From assembly GCA_018398815.1 (NCBI GenBank), contig CM031610.1, positions 38,823,049 through 38,887,048 of the forward strand: a DNA stretch of 64,000 nucleotides. Reading direction: 5' to 3'. Shown here piece by piece: positions 45,602 through 57,948 of the stretch (its first letter is position 1; the number at the start of each line of letters is the position of its first letter). The position numbers were made by a program, and so were the translations under genes. The stretch comes from Conus ventricosus. Lineage: Eukaryota; Mollusca; Gastropoda; Neogastropoda; Conidae. Under the pieces are notes generated by a model, which worked only from the letters and a program-made list of their open reading frames with translations, was not told where the DNA came from and searched no databases.

Positions 45602-48600
45602 TATGCGGTTCTATAATGTCCATATGCATATGAAAACTCTGGATTAACAAACACACGTTTTGTGTTTGTTCTATCTAATGACTTCTTTGTTACAACCGTT
45701 GTGTTGATCTCATGTAGATTAGATCGCAGTTTTACGTTGTCATGATGAAAAGTCTTATTGTCAAACAATGCTTCTTTATGTTGTCATGCGATATGTTTGA
45801 CTGCACAACACTGCGAGATATTCCTTTTGCTTTCTTAATGGTTTTCTCCTGGCTCGAAATACTGTACATTTTCGACCTTAAACCAACAAACTCCTTAATC
45901 ACCTTCCAGATAATTCATCCTTCATCTTTCCTAAAACCTTTTGTTAGTAATTGAATGCAAAGGCGAATCTTTAGGGTAATCGGATGTGTCGTACCATCCA
46001 CTCGCTCCTTTAGCTACTTCTATTTTCATGTCTTTATAGATGTCTTCAGTAGGAATATCTATAACAAAACTGTCTGTATCTGTGTAAAGTACTCTGGACT
46101 CTGGATACAAGGGTTTAAAGTAGTCATAAAGAAATTCTAACATCAAAAGCTTTGATAATTCTAAAACGGTAAACCCAATAAATACAGGTTTGTCCAATTT
46201 GACTTTCTTTTTTTTCATCATTATACCAAAAAGCTGATCATGAAATCTTCTGAAGTCCTGATAATTAGGTTTAGAAGTCAGCTTAATTGCTTCGTTCTTC
46301 TTGTGCGGATTCTCCATAGTCTTTCCGAAACAGCTGTTGTTCATCAGCTTAAAAAGTCTTTTTCTGAAGCATCTGTGGATTTAGTTCTGAGATCAGTGTT
46401 CTTCATGATGTATGGTTTCATGAACTGTTCTTGATCAAAAGCGATTATACGATGAACAGCTGTCAACTTCAAACCGTGTCTTAAATAAAATTGTAGAAGT
46501 CTGTAATGACAGACATAATTTTTTTTGCCTCGAAGATTAGGCACAAGTTTAGGCGGCTCTCTTGGATTCATCTTTAGACTTTCTGCCGCTAACGGATAGT
46601 CATTATGCAGGTCATGGAGTTCGTGAGGATATTCTAAGTCAACTTCTAGAATGTATCCACGCTGTTGACCCCGCGTCAAACTGCCCAACCACTTTAATGC
46701 TTTTTGAATATCATTTGTACTGCCGCCTGTGTACATTTTAAAGTTGCGTAATGGAAGCGATTGCGCCATTGCCCATCCATACAGATTGTTTGCATCTAAA
46801 TACATGAGATAGTTAGACCTTTTACTTGGATCATAGTCATCCAAGTATTTGTTGTTTGCTTTACAGTAATGATGCGACGCCATACTAATTCCCCACGCAA
46901 TCCGTTTTCAATCATCTGAATCATTGGTAGGTCAGACAATAAATCAATCTGTACTCCAGTAAACTTTAAGAAAGCGTCCCAGCTTATCCCGGGCGCAGAA
47001 ATGTAATGCGCAGGATCCAGACTATAATGTTTCATGCAGGTCTTTCTATAATTTTCAAAGACGTCCGCCAACAAACATGTATCTGCCATCAAGTATGAAT
47101 CATGATAGTCTCCCATCGTTTACACTCTAACTTCTGCCACGCATCTTGAGCATGCTGGTAATCAGAGTCACTGATGTCCTTTCCTCTAAGACTAAAAAGA
47201 ACGCGCCTTTAGGGGAAGTGAGTCTTCATCAAACCTTCCCAACTGTTCATGTACTCATAAGGGTAAACACCCTTTCTAACGAGAGTTGGGTCAAAATATT
47301 CTCCGTTATTGGGCAGGACTTTAAGGACATAGCTAGTGACTCTAATGATCCCATCATGTGTTGCATAGAGTCATAAAAAGACATGTTATTTAAAGTGAAA
47401 CACATGTACTTTTGATGACTGTGCAATGCATGTTACCCTGAAGGCATCGCCCACTGCTTTTCATTATAAGATGAGAGTCGTAACCTCGCAAGTTGTGAAA
47501 GAATAAGGCAGCTTCCATGTCTTTGGTTCAAACTTAATTGAAGATTGCATTTACTATGTGCTGCTCCTCTGAACTTTCCACTAATGTGATCATGGTCTCT
47601 TACTGTCGGATTTGTTGCTTCTTCAACTGAGTTCTAAACCACAAATCCAACAGTGAGTGGCTGCGTCATACTGTTCTTGTCTTTCAGGCGCCATCATGAT
47701 TCAGATAAATTCAGATTATTAGAACAGTCATTACGCACTTGCTGCATGCGTTTTAAGAAGTATTCTGCAGCATTAGGCCCTCTATATAATTCTGGTGCTG
47801 AATGAGCGCCATCCGACCTGACAACAATGAAGGCAAATGAACAAATCTGATGATTACTCATTAAGACTGTTTTTCGAAGTTTTTGTGGCGCTGGCCCTTC
47901 ATAAGGAACAATAAGCGATTCGAAGTCTGCGTAAACAATGTATGGAGAATTTTGCATCCGTTTCCAGTTCTTAAAACTAACTTTACTACCTTCTGGGGGC
48001 GTAATTAGTTCTGTATTACAGTCAACTGGGCCGATACAATGTTTCTATGTTCACTCGCCGCTTTAACAGATGGAATTTTTGTTAAACATTTTCTACAGAA
48101 TTTCTTGTTTGCCATAATTTTTTGTAGTATGCGCCAATAATCTACTCATTGTGCGTATCAATGTGTAATGCGGTAGCGGTGAAAACATCAGCAGTAAGTC
48201 AACATGATTTTTGTCTGGTTCGCCTATTGTTGGACTGTTCTTAGACACTTTAATGGGCTGTAGATTTGTTTCCTCATCCCATGTGTAGACATTAACAGTT
48301 ATTGGTTTGTTTTGTTCTTCAAACTGATCAATTTTGTCTATACCAACAGGAAAGGATATTCCACTAAAGTTAAGATCATTAATGTAATCCCAATAGTTAG
48401 ACACTCTCTCTGCGTTTTTGCGGACATAATGCAACCTTGCAAGAACACACCACAGAAACATTTGTTGTCGTCTGTATTTTTTATGTTTAGAACTGCTTTT
48501 TTTGCAACTAATGCTGGAGGTAGTGGAATGTAAGACCTGCCTACAATTGGCGCATACTTAGCCTGTTTTAATCTGATCTCTAAGACTTCGCCCTCTGACC

Positions 48601-48757
48601 AACCAGAGCCTCTCATTTTGCCACCAGAGCCTCTCATTTTGGCTTCTTCAGCGGCCACATCAAACTGTGTAAGCAGTTCGTCTGCCCAACCGGGTGTTAA
48701 GTCATTATGAGAAAGAATAGTCTGCTGTTTAGTTGAGACCCAGACTTCTAGGTTTCT
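45602..48757 (-). CDS. POLB: Polinton protein-primed DNA polymerase B, multiply frameshifted
   Basis: Minus-strand blocks in order: an N-terminal segment (48658-48093) with FLWCVLARLHYV and a VNVYTWDEE stretch; the 3'-5' exonuclease box YADFESL near 47933-47913; further exonuclease and TPR2-type sequence with LMADTCLLADVFENY (47095-47050) and ISWDAFL; motif A YLDANNLYGWAM (about 46802-46767); motif B CFGKTMEN near 46330; and motif C YTDTDSF (46086-46066). The C-terminal part runs to about 45602. This matches the protein-primed family B polymerases of Polintons, which replicate the linear element. At least five frame changes are needed. About 1,050 codons in total, the usual size. Confidence 0.93.
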
Positions 48758-48761
48758 TCAT

Positions 48762-48977
48762 TTATGTTATATAGTCGATTAAAACAGCTAACATTACTTT
48801 AACTGGCGGGTCTATTGTTAGTTTACTTGGAACTTGAAAAATAGCATGAGCAACGCTTGCCTGTACGTTTGTTGGATCAATGACTTCTAAATCAATATCA
48901 TTCAGTGCTCTTGACAAACGCTCTTCCTTAAGCATTCCTTCAAACAATTCGTCTGGACCTTCATATATTTTATCCAT
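48762..48977 (-). CDS. Polinton hypothetical protein, 71 aa
   Basis: The frame reads MDKIYEGPDELFEGMLKEER and continues with an acidic middle (ALNDIDLEVIDPTNV) to a hydrophobic C-terminus (LAVLIDYIT). It lies directly upstream of the polymerase with only a few bases between, probably in one transcription unit. No family recognised. The whole is short, and it could be the 5' part of a larger broken frame. Confidence 0.55.
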   Translation of the reverse strand: MDKIYEGPDELFEGMLKEERLSRALNDIDLEVIDPTNVQASVAHAIFQVPSKLTIDPPVKVMLAVLIDYIT

Positions 48978-49029
48978 GTTGAGTTTCTTTTCTAACTCAA
49001 AATATTATTTAAATCAAAAAAATAATTAA

Positions 49030-49724
49030 TCAATATCGATGGTCTTTTTGTGTTTTAGACTCATAAACTAAAGTATAAACACCCTTTGGCGTTGTTAATG
49101 TGAGCTGTTTAGAGCAGAGTTTAATGTTTCGTTTACTTTTTTTAAACATTCCTTTTTTATCTGTTCGGTGTCTAGCTGTTGAGAAAAACTTGTCCTCGCC
49201 TTCTTTGAAGATCAAACTTTTGTCTTTTGTAGTCATCAAAATCGCCTGTAAACGACTAAATTCTTCATCCGTGATGTTTGAGTCAGCTAGTGCTTTATTT
49301 ATTATCAGATTAAGGAACTAAGTTTAGCTGTTATTAGTTGAACCATGGCTGTGTGCTTTTGGAGTTTTAGTTTTTATTTTTTTGCTAGCAGCACCTACAG
49401 CTAATGAACACAGGCCAAGAGTTAAAGACAACCCCCTAGAGGTAAAGCTGCGGGTGCACCTACGCCTGTTGCTAAGAGGCCTACACTCGTTCATGCTGAT
49501 GCGGCGCTTATAGTTGAAGCTCCAGTTATTAACATAGTAACAGCATTAAAGGCAGCAGAATACCTTCGTTTGGTTTTGCTGTATTTTGAAAGGTCCTGCT
49601 CTAGTACTTGCTGCATTTGTGTAATGTTTGTTAATCTGAAGGTTTTTATGTCGGGGGTTTCTACTATTCCCTTCTTCTGACGACTCTGGCGTGTAGGCAA
49701 TTTTGGATAATACTGAGTAGGCAT
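49030..49724 (-). CDS. Polinton hypothetical protein with Gly/Ala-rich membrane segment, frameshifted
   Basis: The N-terminal frame (49724-49491) reads MPTQYYPKLPTRQSRQKKGI, then a Tyr/Arg-rich segment and FNAVTMLITGASTISAASA. Other frames down to 49380 continue an Ala/Gly/Leu-rich hydrophobic region. At about 49310-49240 NKALADSNITDEEFSRLQAI appears, and the tail (49239-49030) is Lys-rich. The plan, basic N-terminus, two hydrophobic helices, then a helical IS-x-EEF region, recurs in Polintons of invertebrates as I remember it. The function is unknown. Two or three frame changes. Confidence 0.6.
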
Positions 49725-49921
49725 GCTTTTTTAAAAATGAAAAAATAATTTAGTATTCTATTTGGTCTAATCTGTTCTTTGCAATATTCAGCTGTGTATC
49801 ATTAATAAAAACAAATGTACATTAAGTGGTTTATCGGCTTCTTTTTCTTCTCAATTTGAATGTTTACGTCTTTAACCGTTTCTCTCCCCACTTCCATGCA
49901 ACTGATTATCCTCTGTTGACC

Positions 49922-51019
49922 TTAGTCAATCCATAAACCGTATTTTGATGTTAAATAATCATCAAGCCTAACACTGTGAAGGTGTAGATCTTTAGACGCA
50001 AGGTCTGCTGTTAGACTTCTACCCCTCCCACCCCCAAACAATTTTCTTATTTCGTCAAAATGATGATAAGGTCTAAGTCCGCTAGCATAGATTTGGTTAG
50101 GACTGCCGTCAATTGTACATTGCACTTTCGTTATTTTTGGATTAAAAAACTTTTCACTTGCTCTTGCAAATGGTTCTTCATCTTCACACAGCAATAAAAT
50201 ACCTTAATGCGATTTTGCTGTGACACTAAGATTAAAATTCCATATAGCGTCTGCCCTGCTTTTAGGATATGTTGAATGATGACGCACGTTTTCGTAATAT
50301 ATTACTAATTGTGACTCATATTGTTGCCCAATCAGCCTTTCTAAATTAGAGTTGCTAACAACATCAAACTCTAACGAGATGTCAGAAATGCTGTACTTTG
50401 CTTCGGTGTCTGTTGATCTGATAACACGTTTGTAGTCATTAAAAGTTAGTTCGTATGACATCTGTCTTTTAATGCCCCTTGTAAGTATGGGCATGCGCTT
50501 TTAACAACTCAAAATCTAGGGAATGGAAAAGCGATTACCATACGCATAACTTACAGCTAAAGCCTTTTTGCTGCCTTTAGCACCTGAGGCGAGTTCGGCG
50601 CCTATTCTAAGTTTTAGTGCTTCTTGATTGCCGATTCCTTGAAACGCAAGATCTTCCCTTTCATTCGCGGTTAGCCATAGATCAGAATAGGTTAAAAATA
50701 TGTCTGCATTGTGTAAAGAAAATACTTCTTTCCCCTCAAGTTTTATAGAAATTTTCTTAACGATTGCCCGTCCCAAATTTTGGACAACTGTTCTGGTTGG
50801 GTCTGTTGTTGAAGCGAGTTCTATTTTGAAAGTAAGCCGTGCAGAGCCTGGCACAACAATCATTCGCTCCTAGGTCTGGAAATTGACAGTAAGAATTTGA
50901 TCCGCATCAATAGTAGATGGATTATTTGGAACAGTAATATTCCGTTTATTTCCCTTCACGCCATGGGGTTCTTTCAGCTTTCTATTCGGGTCAAGAATCG
51001 AGCCATATACTTGTGACAT
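49922..51019 (-). CDS. MCP: Polinton major capsid protein, disrupted
   Basis: The ATG at 51019 opens MSQVYGSILDPNRKLKEPHG. The frame meets an in-frame TAG at about 50871-50869 and continues open from 50863: IVVPGSARLTFKIEL, LGRAIVKKISIKLEGKEVF, LWLTANEREDLAFQGIG. After a break at about 50510 comes YELTFNDYKRVI and DISLEFDVVSN; after another near 50200 comes FFNPKITKVQCTIDGSPNQI. These are the known signatures of the double jelly-roll capsid protein of Polintons and adintoviruses; it would form the icosahedral shell. About 360 codons remain. It is divergent from the plus-strand gene starting at 51056, with a shared 36-bp spacer. Confidence 0.88.
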
Positions 51020-51055
51020 TTTTATAAAACAAAATAAAAAGTTATTATTAAAAAC

Positions 51056-54000
51056 ATGGCGGGCATTGAAGATGAAGAAGATTATGATATTAGTGATCCT
51101 GCAGACGACATGGATGAAAGGGGAGAGATTGAAAAAAGAAAATAAAATGTGATTGTAGTTGGAGTGAGAGAGAGTGATGAAGTTAGTCAGGAGGACAGAG
51201 AAAAAGAGGATTTGCTGAGGGTGAAGAAAATGCTAGAAAAGATTGATGCCAAACTCAAAGATGAATCTGTTTGTGAACCATCAGACTCGGGAAAAAATCT
51301 GACAAACCGAGGTTACTTAGATTAAAATTGGTTCTGAAAAAGGAAAGAAATAATACTGGGGAAACTATGGTACCTTAAACCGGGGAAAACAAAGAGGGGA
51401 AAAAATCTATTTCAATCCAGACTTCACCCCGTTACAGAGGCAGAGACACAGGAATTGAAGAACTGCTTGAAACCAAGAAGAAGAAACAGGAATAATGACT
51501 GGATCATAAGAGGTGGGAAAATTGTAAGGGGTTTGGCCAGGGGGTGCTGGAGCAGTGGGGGGGGAGGGAAGCAGTGACTGAATGTGAATGAAAAGGTACA
51601 TTTTTTTTAAAATATTGATCAAGATACATCTTGTTCAAAAGTTGCACTGTAATTTATTCAAATTTTGATAGTTTTCCTTGAACAAGAAGACGAGTTATTT
51701 TCTTTGATTCAAGAAAAAAATGCGGGGTGTGATTGCGTTAACTGAAATTAAAGCTAAACGACAGTTGGATATAAACATGCCTGAGTATTGTATTCCTGGT
51801 TAGATTGTTTTGTGAATAAGGACCCCATTTAGGGGTAGCATTGTATGTAAAGCTTTCCCCTTTCAGCTCAACCTTGTGAGGAACTAAATGAACAGCGTTT
51901 CAAGAGAGTGTGTGGTGTTATTTTTCAGCAAAGGACAATAAAAAACTGTTACTTGGATGTATGTATAGAAGTCCTAGTTCATATGCTGAAAATGATACTA
52001 AACTTTTGGATATTTTACATTCAGATATATTAAAAAGTTCGATCACGTCTGTATAATGGGAGACTTTAATTATCCAAAAATAAACTGGCAAAACCCTCGG
52101 GGGAAAACGAAGTGCTTGTGAAGCAGTTAACGATACATATCTGATTCAGTCTGTTCGCAGTCCAACAAGAAAAAACAGGACAAAAACCTAGCTTGATTGA
52201 TTTGATTCTTGTAAACGACGATAACCTGATATCGACATTGAACACCACAGTCCATTTGGGAAAAGCGATCATGATGTGTTGATTTTTGATGTATATATCG
52301 CAATTGATGACTGTGACAAGCAAAGCAAACATCATAAAAAATATTATGCAAGAGGGAACTACAACAAAATGAGAGAGGATCTTAGAAAGGTTGACGGGAC
52401 TGATTTAGATAGTTTAGACGTGGAAACATGTTGGTCAAATATAAAAATAAAATTCAAGAAGCAGTGGATTTATATATACCCAAAATTGGAAGTAAAGGCA
52501 CAAAAAATTTAAGACCAAAGTGGATGAGGAAACTGTATTAAAGAAAATAAAAAAAAGTACAATTATATAAAAGATTTTTGATCACACAAGAGGTAATAGA
52601 TTACCAAAATTATATTAAGTTAAGAAATGAATGTTCTAGAGGGGTTTGAAAAAAGCGAAAAGAGACTATGAGCATAAAATTGCAAAAAATAGTAAGAAGA
52701 ATCCTAAATGCTTCTGGAAATATGTCCGCTCAAAATTGAATGTCAACTCTTCAATTAGTCCCCTGAGAAAAGAAGATGGAAATATTGCAGTTAGTGATAA
52801 TGAAAAAGGCCGAGGTGCTAAATAAATTCTTTTCTATTTGTATTCATACATGAAAATATTGAAAATGTTCCTGAAATCGACAGCGCCCTTTACTGATGGA
52901 AAAACTCTGTGTGATAAAGTCATTACACCATTAGCGATAAAAAAAAAAATAAGAAAATTGGATGTTGCTAAAGCTTCTGGTCCAGATGGTTTACCAGCTA
53001 GAGTACTAAAGGATTATGTGTAGAACTAGCATGCCTTTGTGTTGCTGTTCAATAAATCAATAAGTGAAGGAGTGGTACCAGTGATTGGAAGTTTGCAACT
53101 GTAACTGCTATATTTAAAAAAGCACCAGGTCTGACCCAGGAAATTATCCGCCCTGAAGTTTGACTTTGTACCCTTTTGGGCAAATGCTTGAGTCATTTGT
53201 GAAGATGAAATAGTAAACCCATATGAATGATTTTTCCTTATATTCAATTGCCAACATGGATTTAGACAGGGTAAATCTTGTATACACCAACTTTTAGAAG
53301 TAATGGAAGTTTACAAATATGATCGATAAATGGGCTTGCTTTTGACGTAATTTCCCTTGGATTTTAGAAAGCTTTTGACTCTGTGCCCCACTACCGATTG
53401 TTAAAAAAATTAGAAGGTTAGGGTATAAATGGGAATATATACAACTGGTTTTAAGAGTTTTCTTTCTAATCGAGTACAAAGGTGAAAGTTGGAAATAATT
53501 ATTCTTCAAATATAGATGTTGTAAGCGGTATTCCGCAGGGGAAATATTCTTGGACCTATTCTGTTCACAGTTTTTATAAATGACCTGCCAGAATGTTAAT
53601 TTTTTCTGTAAAATATTTGCAGATGATACGAAAATATATGATCCTGTAAGTAACCATCTTAAATTACAAAGAAAATGATAATCTAATTAAGTGAGTGAAA
53701 CATGGAATTTATATTTTAATCCAGTTAAATGCAAGGTTATACAATATGGAAAAAATAATCCGGAGTATACATATACTATGAAATATAAGATGCTGTCTCA
53801 GATGTTGATTCCCCTTCAGAAGAAAAAGATCTTGGGGTAAAAGTTTGGGTAGCAGTCTGAAAATTTTACAAGCACATAAACATGTAAGATGAAAGCAAAA
53901 AAAATGCTCGGGAAAATCAACGGTCTTTTTCATATTTGGATACTGAAGTTTTACATTACTATATAAGGCATTATTAGACCCCACCTGGAGTATGGAAAAG

Positions 54001-55748
54001 TGATATGGACCCTTATTTAAAAAGGCAATCAGCAAGTATTGAGAAAGTACAAAAAAGAGCCACCTTGTTAATTAAGGAATTCAAATATTTAGCTATGCAG
54101 AAAGATTGCGAAGGTTAAATTTACCATCGTTAAAGTTCAGACGAATAAGGGGAGAAATTGATTGAGACTTACAAGCTATTAAGGGACTTAACCCGTACAA
54201 ATTTAACACATTTTTTCAACTAACCACTAATCAAATTACAAGAAATTCTGATAACAAAAACCAAATTAAATATTGTCGCACTAATATTAGAAAATTTTCA
54301 TTTAGTAACAGAGTGGCACCGTATTGGAACAAAATACCTGCGCACATTAAAAAAGCAAAAGATTTGAATACTTTTAAAAACCTTTTGGATACTAACCTGA
54401 GTTAAATATGTTAAAATCTCAATTTGATTGATAGAAATAAAGTAATAGAATAGATAAAAAAATATCCTGAGCATATGCATGCATAAGCAAACCAATGTTT
54501 ATGAAAATAAATGATTGGGACACAAAAAGCGTTTAGGCTATCAAAGTCCCAAGTGAACTGAACTGAACTGAACTGAACATGAAAGAACTCCTTTGACCAG
54601 CATCGCTCAACAGCCTCAATCGGCGTGAATTAACAGAAAGTACGCCCCAAAACATTTTACAAAAGTTAAACATAAACCTCCCCCAAAATTATAGACCCTA
54701 ATGATTTGAACGAGATGATGATGGCCATTTGTTTGTGAAAATCGGGCCCCAACCAGAACAACTTTTTCAGCTTACACATGAACGAAACCCATCAAAGTTT
54801 GTAGGTTTGATACAATTAACCAAAGACTTAAGGCAAAAGACTAAATCGCCTTGCATTCCTAAACCAAAACCAAAATTAAAGAGGAAAGCAGCTGAACCAC
54901 CAAAATTTTGATAGGGAAGCAGTTTTCTAAAGCTCAAAACATGCAACCAAGAACTCCCAACAGTTCCCAAAAACATGAACTTTCAAAATTTAATTCCAAA
55001 AGCAGACAAAATAACAAATGTTAGAAAAAAGCAGAAACCACTTTTTCAGAAGAAACAGCATTTAAAAACAATTAATGATTCCCCGCTAAACCCTTGCAAG
55101 AAAAAAATCAGGGTGTAAGAAAAATTAGAGGCGAATTAACAGACAATTTAGCAATACTGGATGAACTAGATGAGCATATAAAAAGAGAAAAAGAAAAACT
55201 CGCTGAGGCTGACGACGCCAACTTAGGGCGTGATGATAAAGAAAGAATAGAACAAAGACTAAAAAATCTTGAAAAAGAAAGAGCGAAAATACTAAAAGCG
55301 CGTCTACTAACCAAGACCAATTACGAGCTCAAGTGATCAGAATAAGAGAAACTATCGAAAAAATTTTATATGAAGACACAACGCTAGCAGAACGAATACG
55401 AACACTGTTTAGAGAGCAGGGTGTCACATTAGCAAGCGTTATAACAGCCTTAGGATTTGCAATAAGTACACTGTGATGGCTATTACGGGCGGTGGTGGAG
55501 GGCAAAGTTCAGTGCCTCCATCGCCATCTCCTGATAAATCATGGGTAAAAAAACAACTTGATCATCTTGCGAGTTTATTAAAAAAATTAGCCGGTAAAGC
55601 TATAGACTCTTTACCAGGTATATTAGGGAGTGTTATTAGCTGGCTTTTGTCTACTGCAAGCAAAGTAGTTGGCTTTATGGCTGAGCACTTATGGGCATTA
55701 GTTCTCTTAATAGTTGGATTACTATTTAGTAAGATAAAGACCAAGTAA
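51056..55748 (+). CDS. Polinton hypothetical structural or core protein, split by a LINE
   Basis: The first 65 bp (51056-51120) encode an acidic N-terminus (MAGIEDEEDYDISDPADDMD). The gene continues after the LINE at 54586. Segments in order: LFVKIGPQPEQLFQLTHERN, a Lys/Pro-rich region, a long coiled-coil (LDELDEHIKREKEKLAEADD, 55170 onward), an IRTLFREQGVTLASVITALG hydrophobic segment at 55395-55470, a Gly-rich stretch at 55485-55505, and a C-terminal membrane-like helix pair ending at 55748. I know this arrangement as a common unassigned Polinton protein; a membrane-active virion role is possible. Frame changes lie near 54640, 54720, 54910, 55325 and 55473. Confidence 0.75.
51121..54578 (+). 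mobile_element. Inner CR1/L2-like LINE inserted in the Polinton
   Basis: It is flanked by the 7-bp duplication ATGAAAG (51114-51120 and 54579-54585). ORF1-like sequence at 51150-51290 is followed by a segment with NDWIIRGGKIVRG, the endonuclease with MGDFNYPKINWQ (near 52056-52090) and HDVLIFDVY (near 52272-52300), and a broken reverse transcriptase (SGPDGLPARVL at 52977, LDFRKAFDSVPHYRLLKKLE near 53350-53415, SGIPQG near 53525, FADDTKIY near 53620). The 3' end is five TGAAC units at 54554-54578. Many stops and shifts. It is a relative of the outer LINE but not identical. Confidence 0.9.
54554..54578 (+). repeat. LINE 3' tail, (TGAAC)5
   Basis: Five perfect TGAAC units end the inner LINE exactly at its target duplication. 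Short tandem repeat tails are typical of the L2/CR1 group. Confidence 0.9.
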
Positions 55749-55797
55749 TCCTAGGGCAGTTAATCCAATAACAAGTGCTGTCTTTTCATATTCATGG

Positions 55798-56921
55798 TCA
55801 TCGCGAACAAAGTCCACGCTTCAACAGTCTTGGGCTTTGAACCTCAGGGATTGATGACTTATTCTTGGGTGTTTTTTTTATTGTTTGTAGTATTACTGGC
55901 CCAGAATTTATGTCGTTTTTTCCAACCTTCTGTTCATTACCTGGTACAAGGATTTCATTATTGTAGTTTATTATTGTTCCTACCTGGAGTCTGAGGTCAG
56001 AAGGCAGCATGTATAAACCAGTGCCAACAGCAAAGTCTACTTTCGATCTTGCGTATTGTAAAACATGTTGGTACCTTTTAATACTTGAAGGCAAATCAAC
56101 TGTAGAATTAATGGCGTCCTCTAAATTTGCTAAGTATTGTTTTTGTGCACCAAAGCTAGTAGAAGAATTAGTTATGCTCGACCATGTCTGTGCTTGCGAA
56201 CCTAGCAAACACCAAACGTAAGTACGAATAGAGTCCGTTTATTCGTTCTATTCCCGCTTTAGTTAAGCCCTCAGATATGTCTAAGATAAATGTTGTCCAT
56301 GCTGTTTTATGCTCTTGCTCTATGGACCCGAGGTGAACCCCTGTGCCTGAAGAGAAAGATGTGTAAGGAGGATTCCAGTCATAGTTATATTTTCTGTGCG
56401 CGCCCCAATAATAAGGGTGCCTAAGCCATGATTAAGATCCGACTTTTGTCTAAAGTCTGTCTTGGCCTTAATATTGAATTCGTTACAGATCCTTTCAAAA
56501 GCCTTCATATCTATTTGGTTGCTGAATGGATTAAACGGTTTGTCATTTGGTAATGGCGCTCGCAGTTCAGTCAAAATACGTCTGAAGGTGTAATAAAAAT
56601 GAAATCTATACACTGACCTCACCAAAGGATCAGGATGATTTAAATGATTAGCATACGATACTCCACACCCAGTTGTTGCACAAAACACAGCAAAGTTTAA
56701 CTGGTTCTGATAAAACTGCATCGGATGACTAAACCACACTTTCGCGATGTAGTCTTTTTTAATAGGGGGTTAAGATATCTGCTTAATGGAGTACTAACCT
56801 TTACTTGAAAGGCATCAGACTGAGTCACAGAAATGTCGAGGGTGTCGGTTGCTATATTTTTAAGATGGTAGTGCGGCCCCACAGAATATTTTGCATCTTT
56901 AGTATATTTGAACGCGCTCAT
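55798..56921 (-). CDS. Polinton hypothetical protein, about 375 aa, frameshifted
   Basis: It starts MSAFKYTKDAKYSVGPHYHL at 56921. Later blocks are VWFSHPMQFYQNQLNFAVFC and LVRSVYRFHFYYTFRRILTE (56739-56540), LTSKTDFRQK-type sequence, and a second half (56208-55798) with a helical WSSITNSSTSFGAQKQYLAN segment. I have seen proteins of this wording in invertebrate Polintons, without a known role. A CATTGCGVSYANHL stretch is notable, but I do not see a full protease triad. It is divergent from the penton-like gene: the two start codons lie 18 bp apart. At least two frame changes. Confidence 0.65.
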
Positions 56922-56939
56922 TTTTATTTCGTTTAAAAA

Positions 56940-57629
56940 ATGTTTGTAACAATAACAACTCAAGACAGTCCTTTGGATTTAGAACATGCTGTTAAGAACG
57001 ATTGCGGAACCAAAACGGTCGCGCTCCATGAAATATTTTACAAAGTCGTATGGTTTAATATAAGTAAAGCCAGAAGAATAATAAGATTCAAAAATTTGAT
57101 AATAGAGGAAACAAAGTTGACCAGTTAATCATACCTGATGGTTATTACGGGTTTTGCTCACTAAAAAGAAGCAATGAGTAACTTCGTCATTACTCTCAAA
57201 CTTAACAATGCGAATCTAAAAACAATGTTGACATTCAAACCTGAAAAAGAGAAGTAGGTTACTTGTTTGATGTAGAGCTAGCTAAAATGTTAGGTTTTAC
57301 CACAGACAATCATAGATTTATAGTTACACAAACAAAACTACTTATGAGGGAGAAAATCCGCTCGATCTTGCATTACATTCATTACTCTATGTTCATTTGG
57401 ATGAGCTAAGCACTGATGAAAACTTATATGATGGAAGGCCCTCAACTGTTTTAAGAGCTCTTCCATCTGGGAAAGCTGCATATTGCGATTATGAAATTAT
57501 ACAATTCCCTAATTTACAGTTTAAAAGATTAGTTTGTGGGGACGTCGGATCATTTCGTATAAAATCAAAGACGAAACAGGAAAAGTCGTGAAATGTGATA
57601 ACCTGCACATTGTTTTAGAAATAAAATAA
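56940..57629 (+). CDS. Probable Polinton minor capsid (penton-like) protein, frameshifted
   Basis: The N-terminal frame is MFVTITTQDSPLDLEHAVKN followed by ALHEIFYKVVWFNISKARR. Later frames give LIIPDGYYGF, YLFDVELAKMLGF, MDELSTDENLYDGRPSTVLR and a C-terminus with IRIKIKDETGK (near 57556) before the TAA at 57627-57629. A FDLAxMLGF-type core between beta-strand-like segments is characteristic of the single jelly-roll vertex protein of Polintons. About 225 residues. Frame changes occur near 57120, 57190, 57240-57260, 57395 and 57555. The assignment rests on wording and position only. Confidence 0.6.
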
Positions 57630-57645
57630 TAAGTTGTACTAAAAA

Positions 57646-57948
57646 ATGTCGCGTGGGCCAGATGAATCGGGAGTTACATTGGCGCCTGTAAGGTGTATAA
57701 CCTTAGAATTAAAAGACCTTGCAGACGTTACAGACTTTGAACAGAACGGTGAGATAGGCGCTTTGTATGGTTTTGAGTACACTAAAGATGGTGATTATAA
57801 ACGCAAAGAGGTTGGCGACAGCAAAAAGTTTCCTAAACTAGAACAGCTGCGCAATCTAGAAGCAAATAATGTTGGCCAGTATGAATATAAAATAGTTCGA
57901 AAACCTGACCTCAAATGGCACTTAGAACCATATTTAGAATGGAAATAA
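57646..57948 (+). CDS. Polinton hypothetical protein, 100 aa
   Basis: The intact frame starts MSRGPDESGVTLAPVRCITL and includes LEQLRNLEANNVGQYEYKIV. It is acidic, without membrane segments. The stop overlaps the start of the next gene (ATG at 57939), so the two are probably co-transcribed and perhaps translationally coupled in the sense of shared mRNA. It follows the penton-like gene by 16 bp. The function is unknown. Because this frame is unbroken, it shows the element is not uniformly decayed. Confidence 0.7.
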   Translation: MSRGPDESGVTLAPVRCITLELKDLADVTDFEQNGEIGALYGFEYTKDGDYKRKEVGDSKKFPKLEQLRNLEANNVGQYEYKIVRKPDLKWHLEPYLEWK

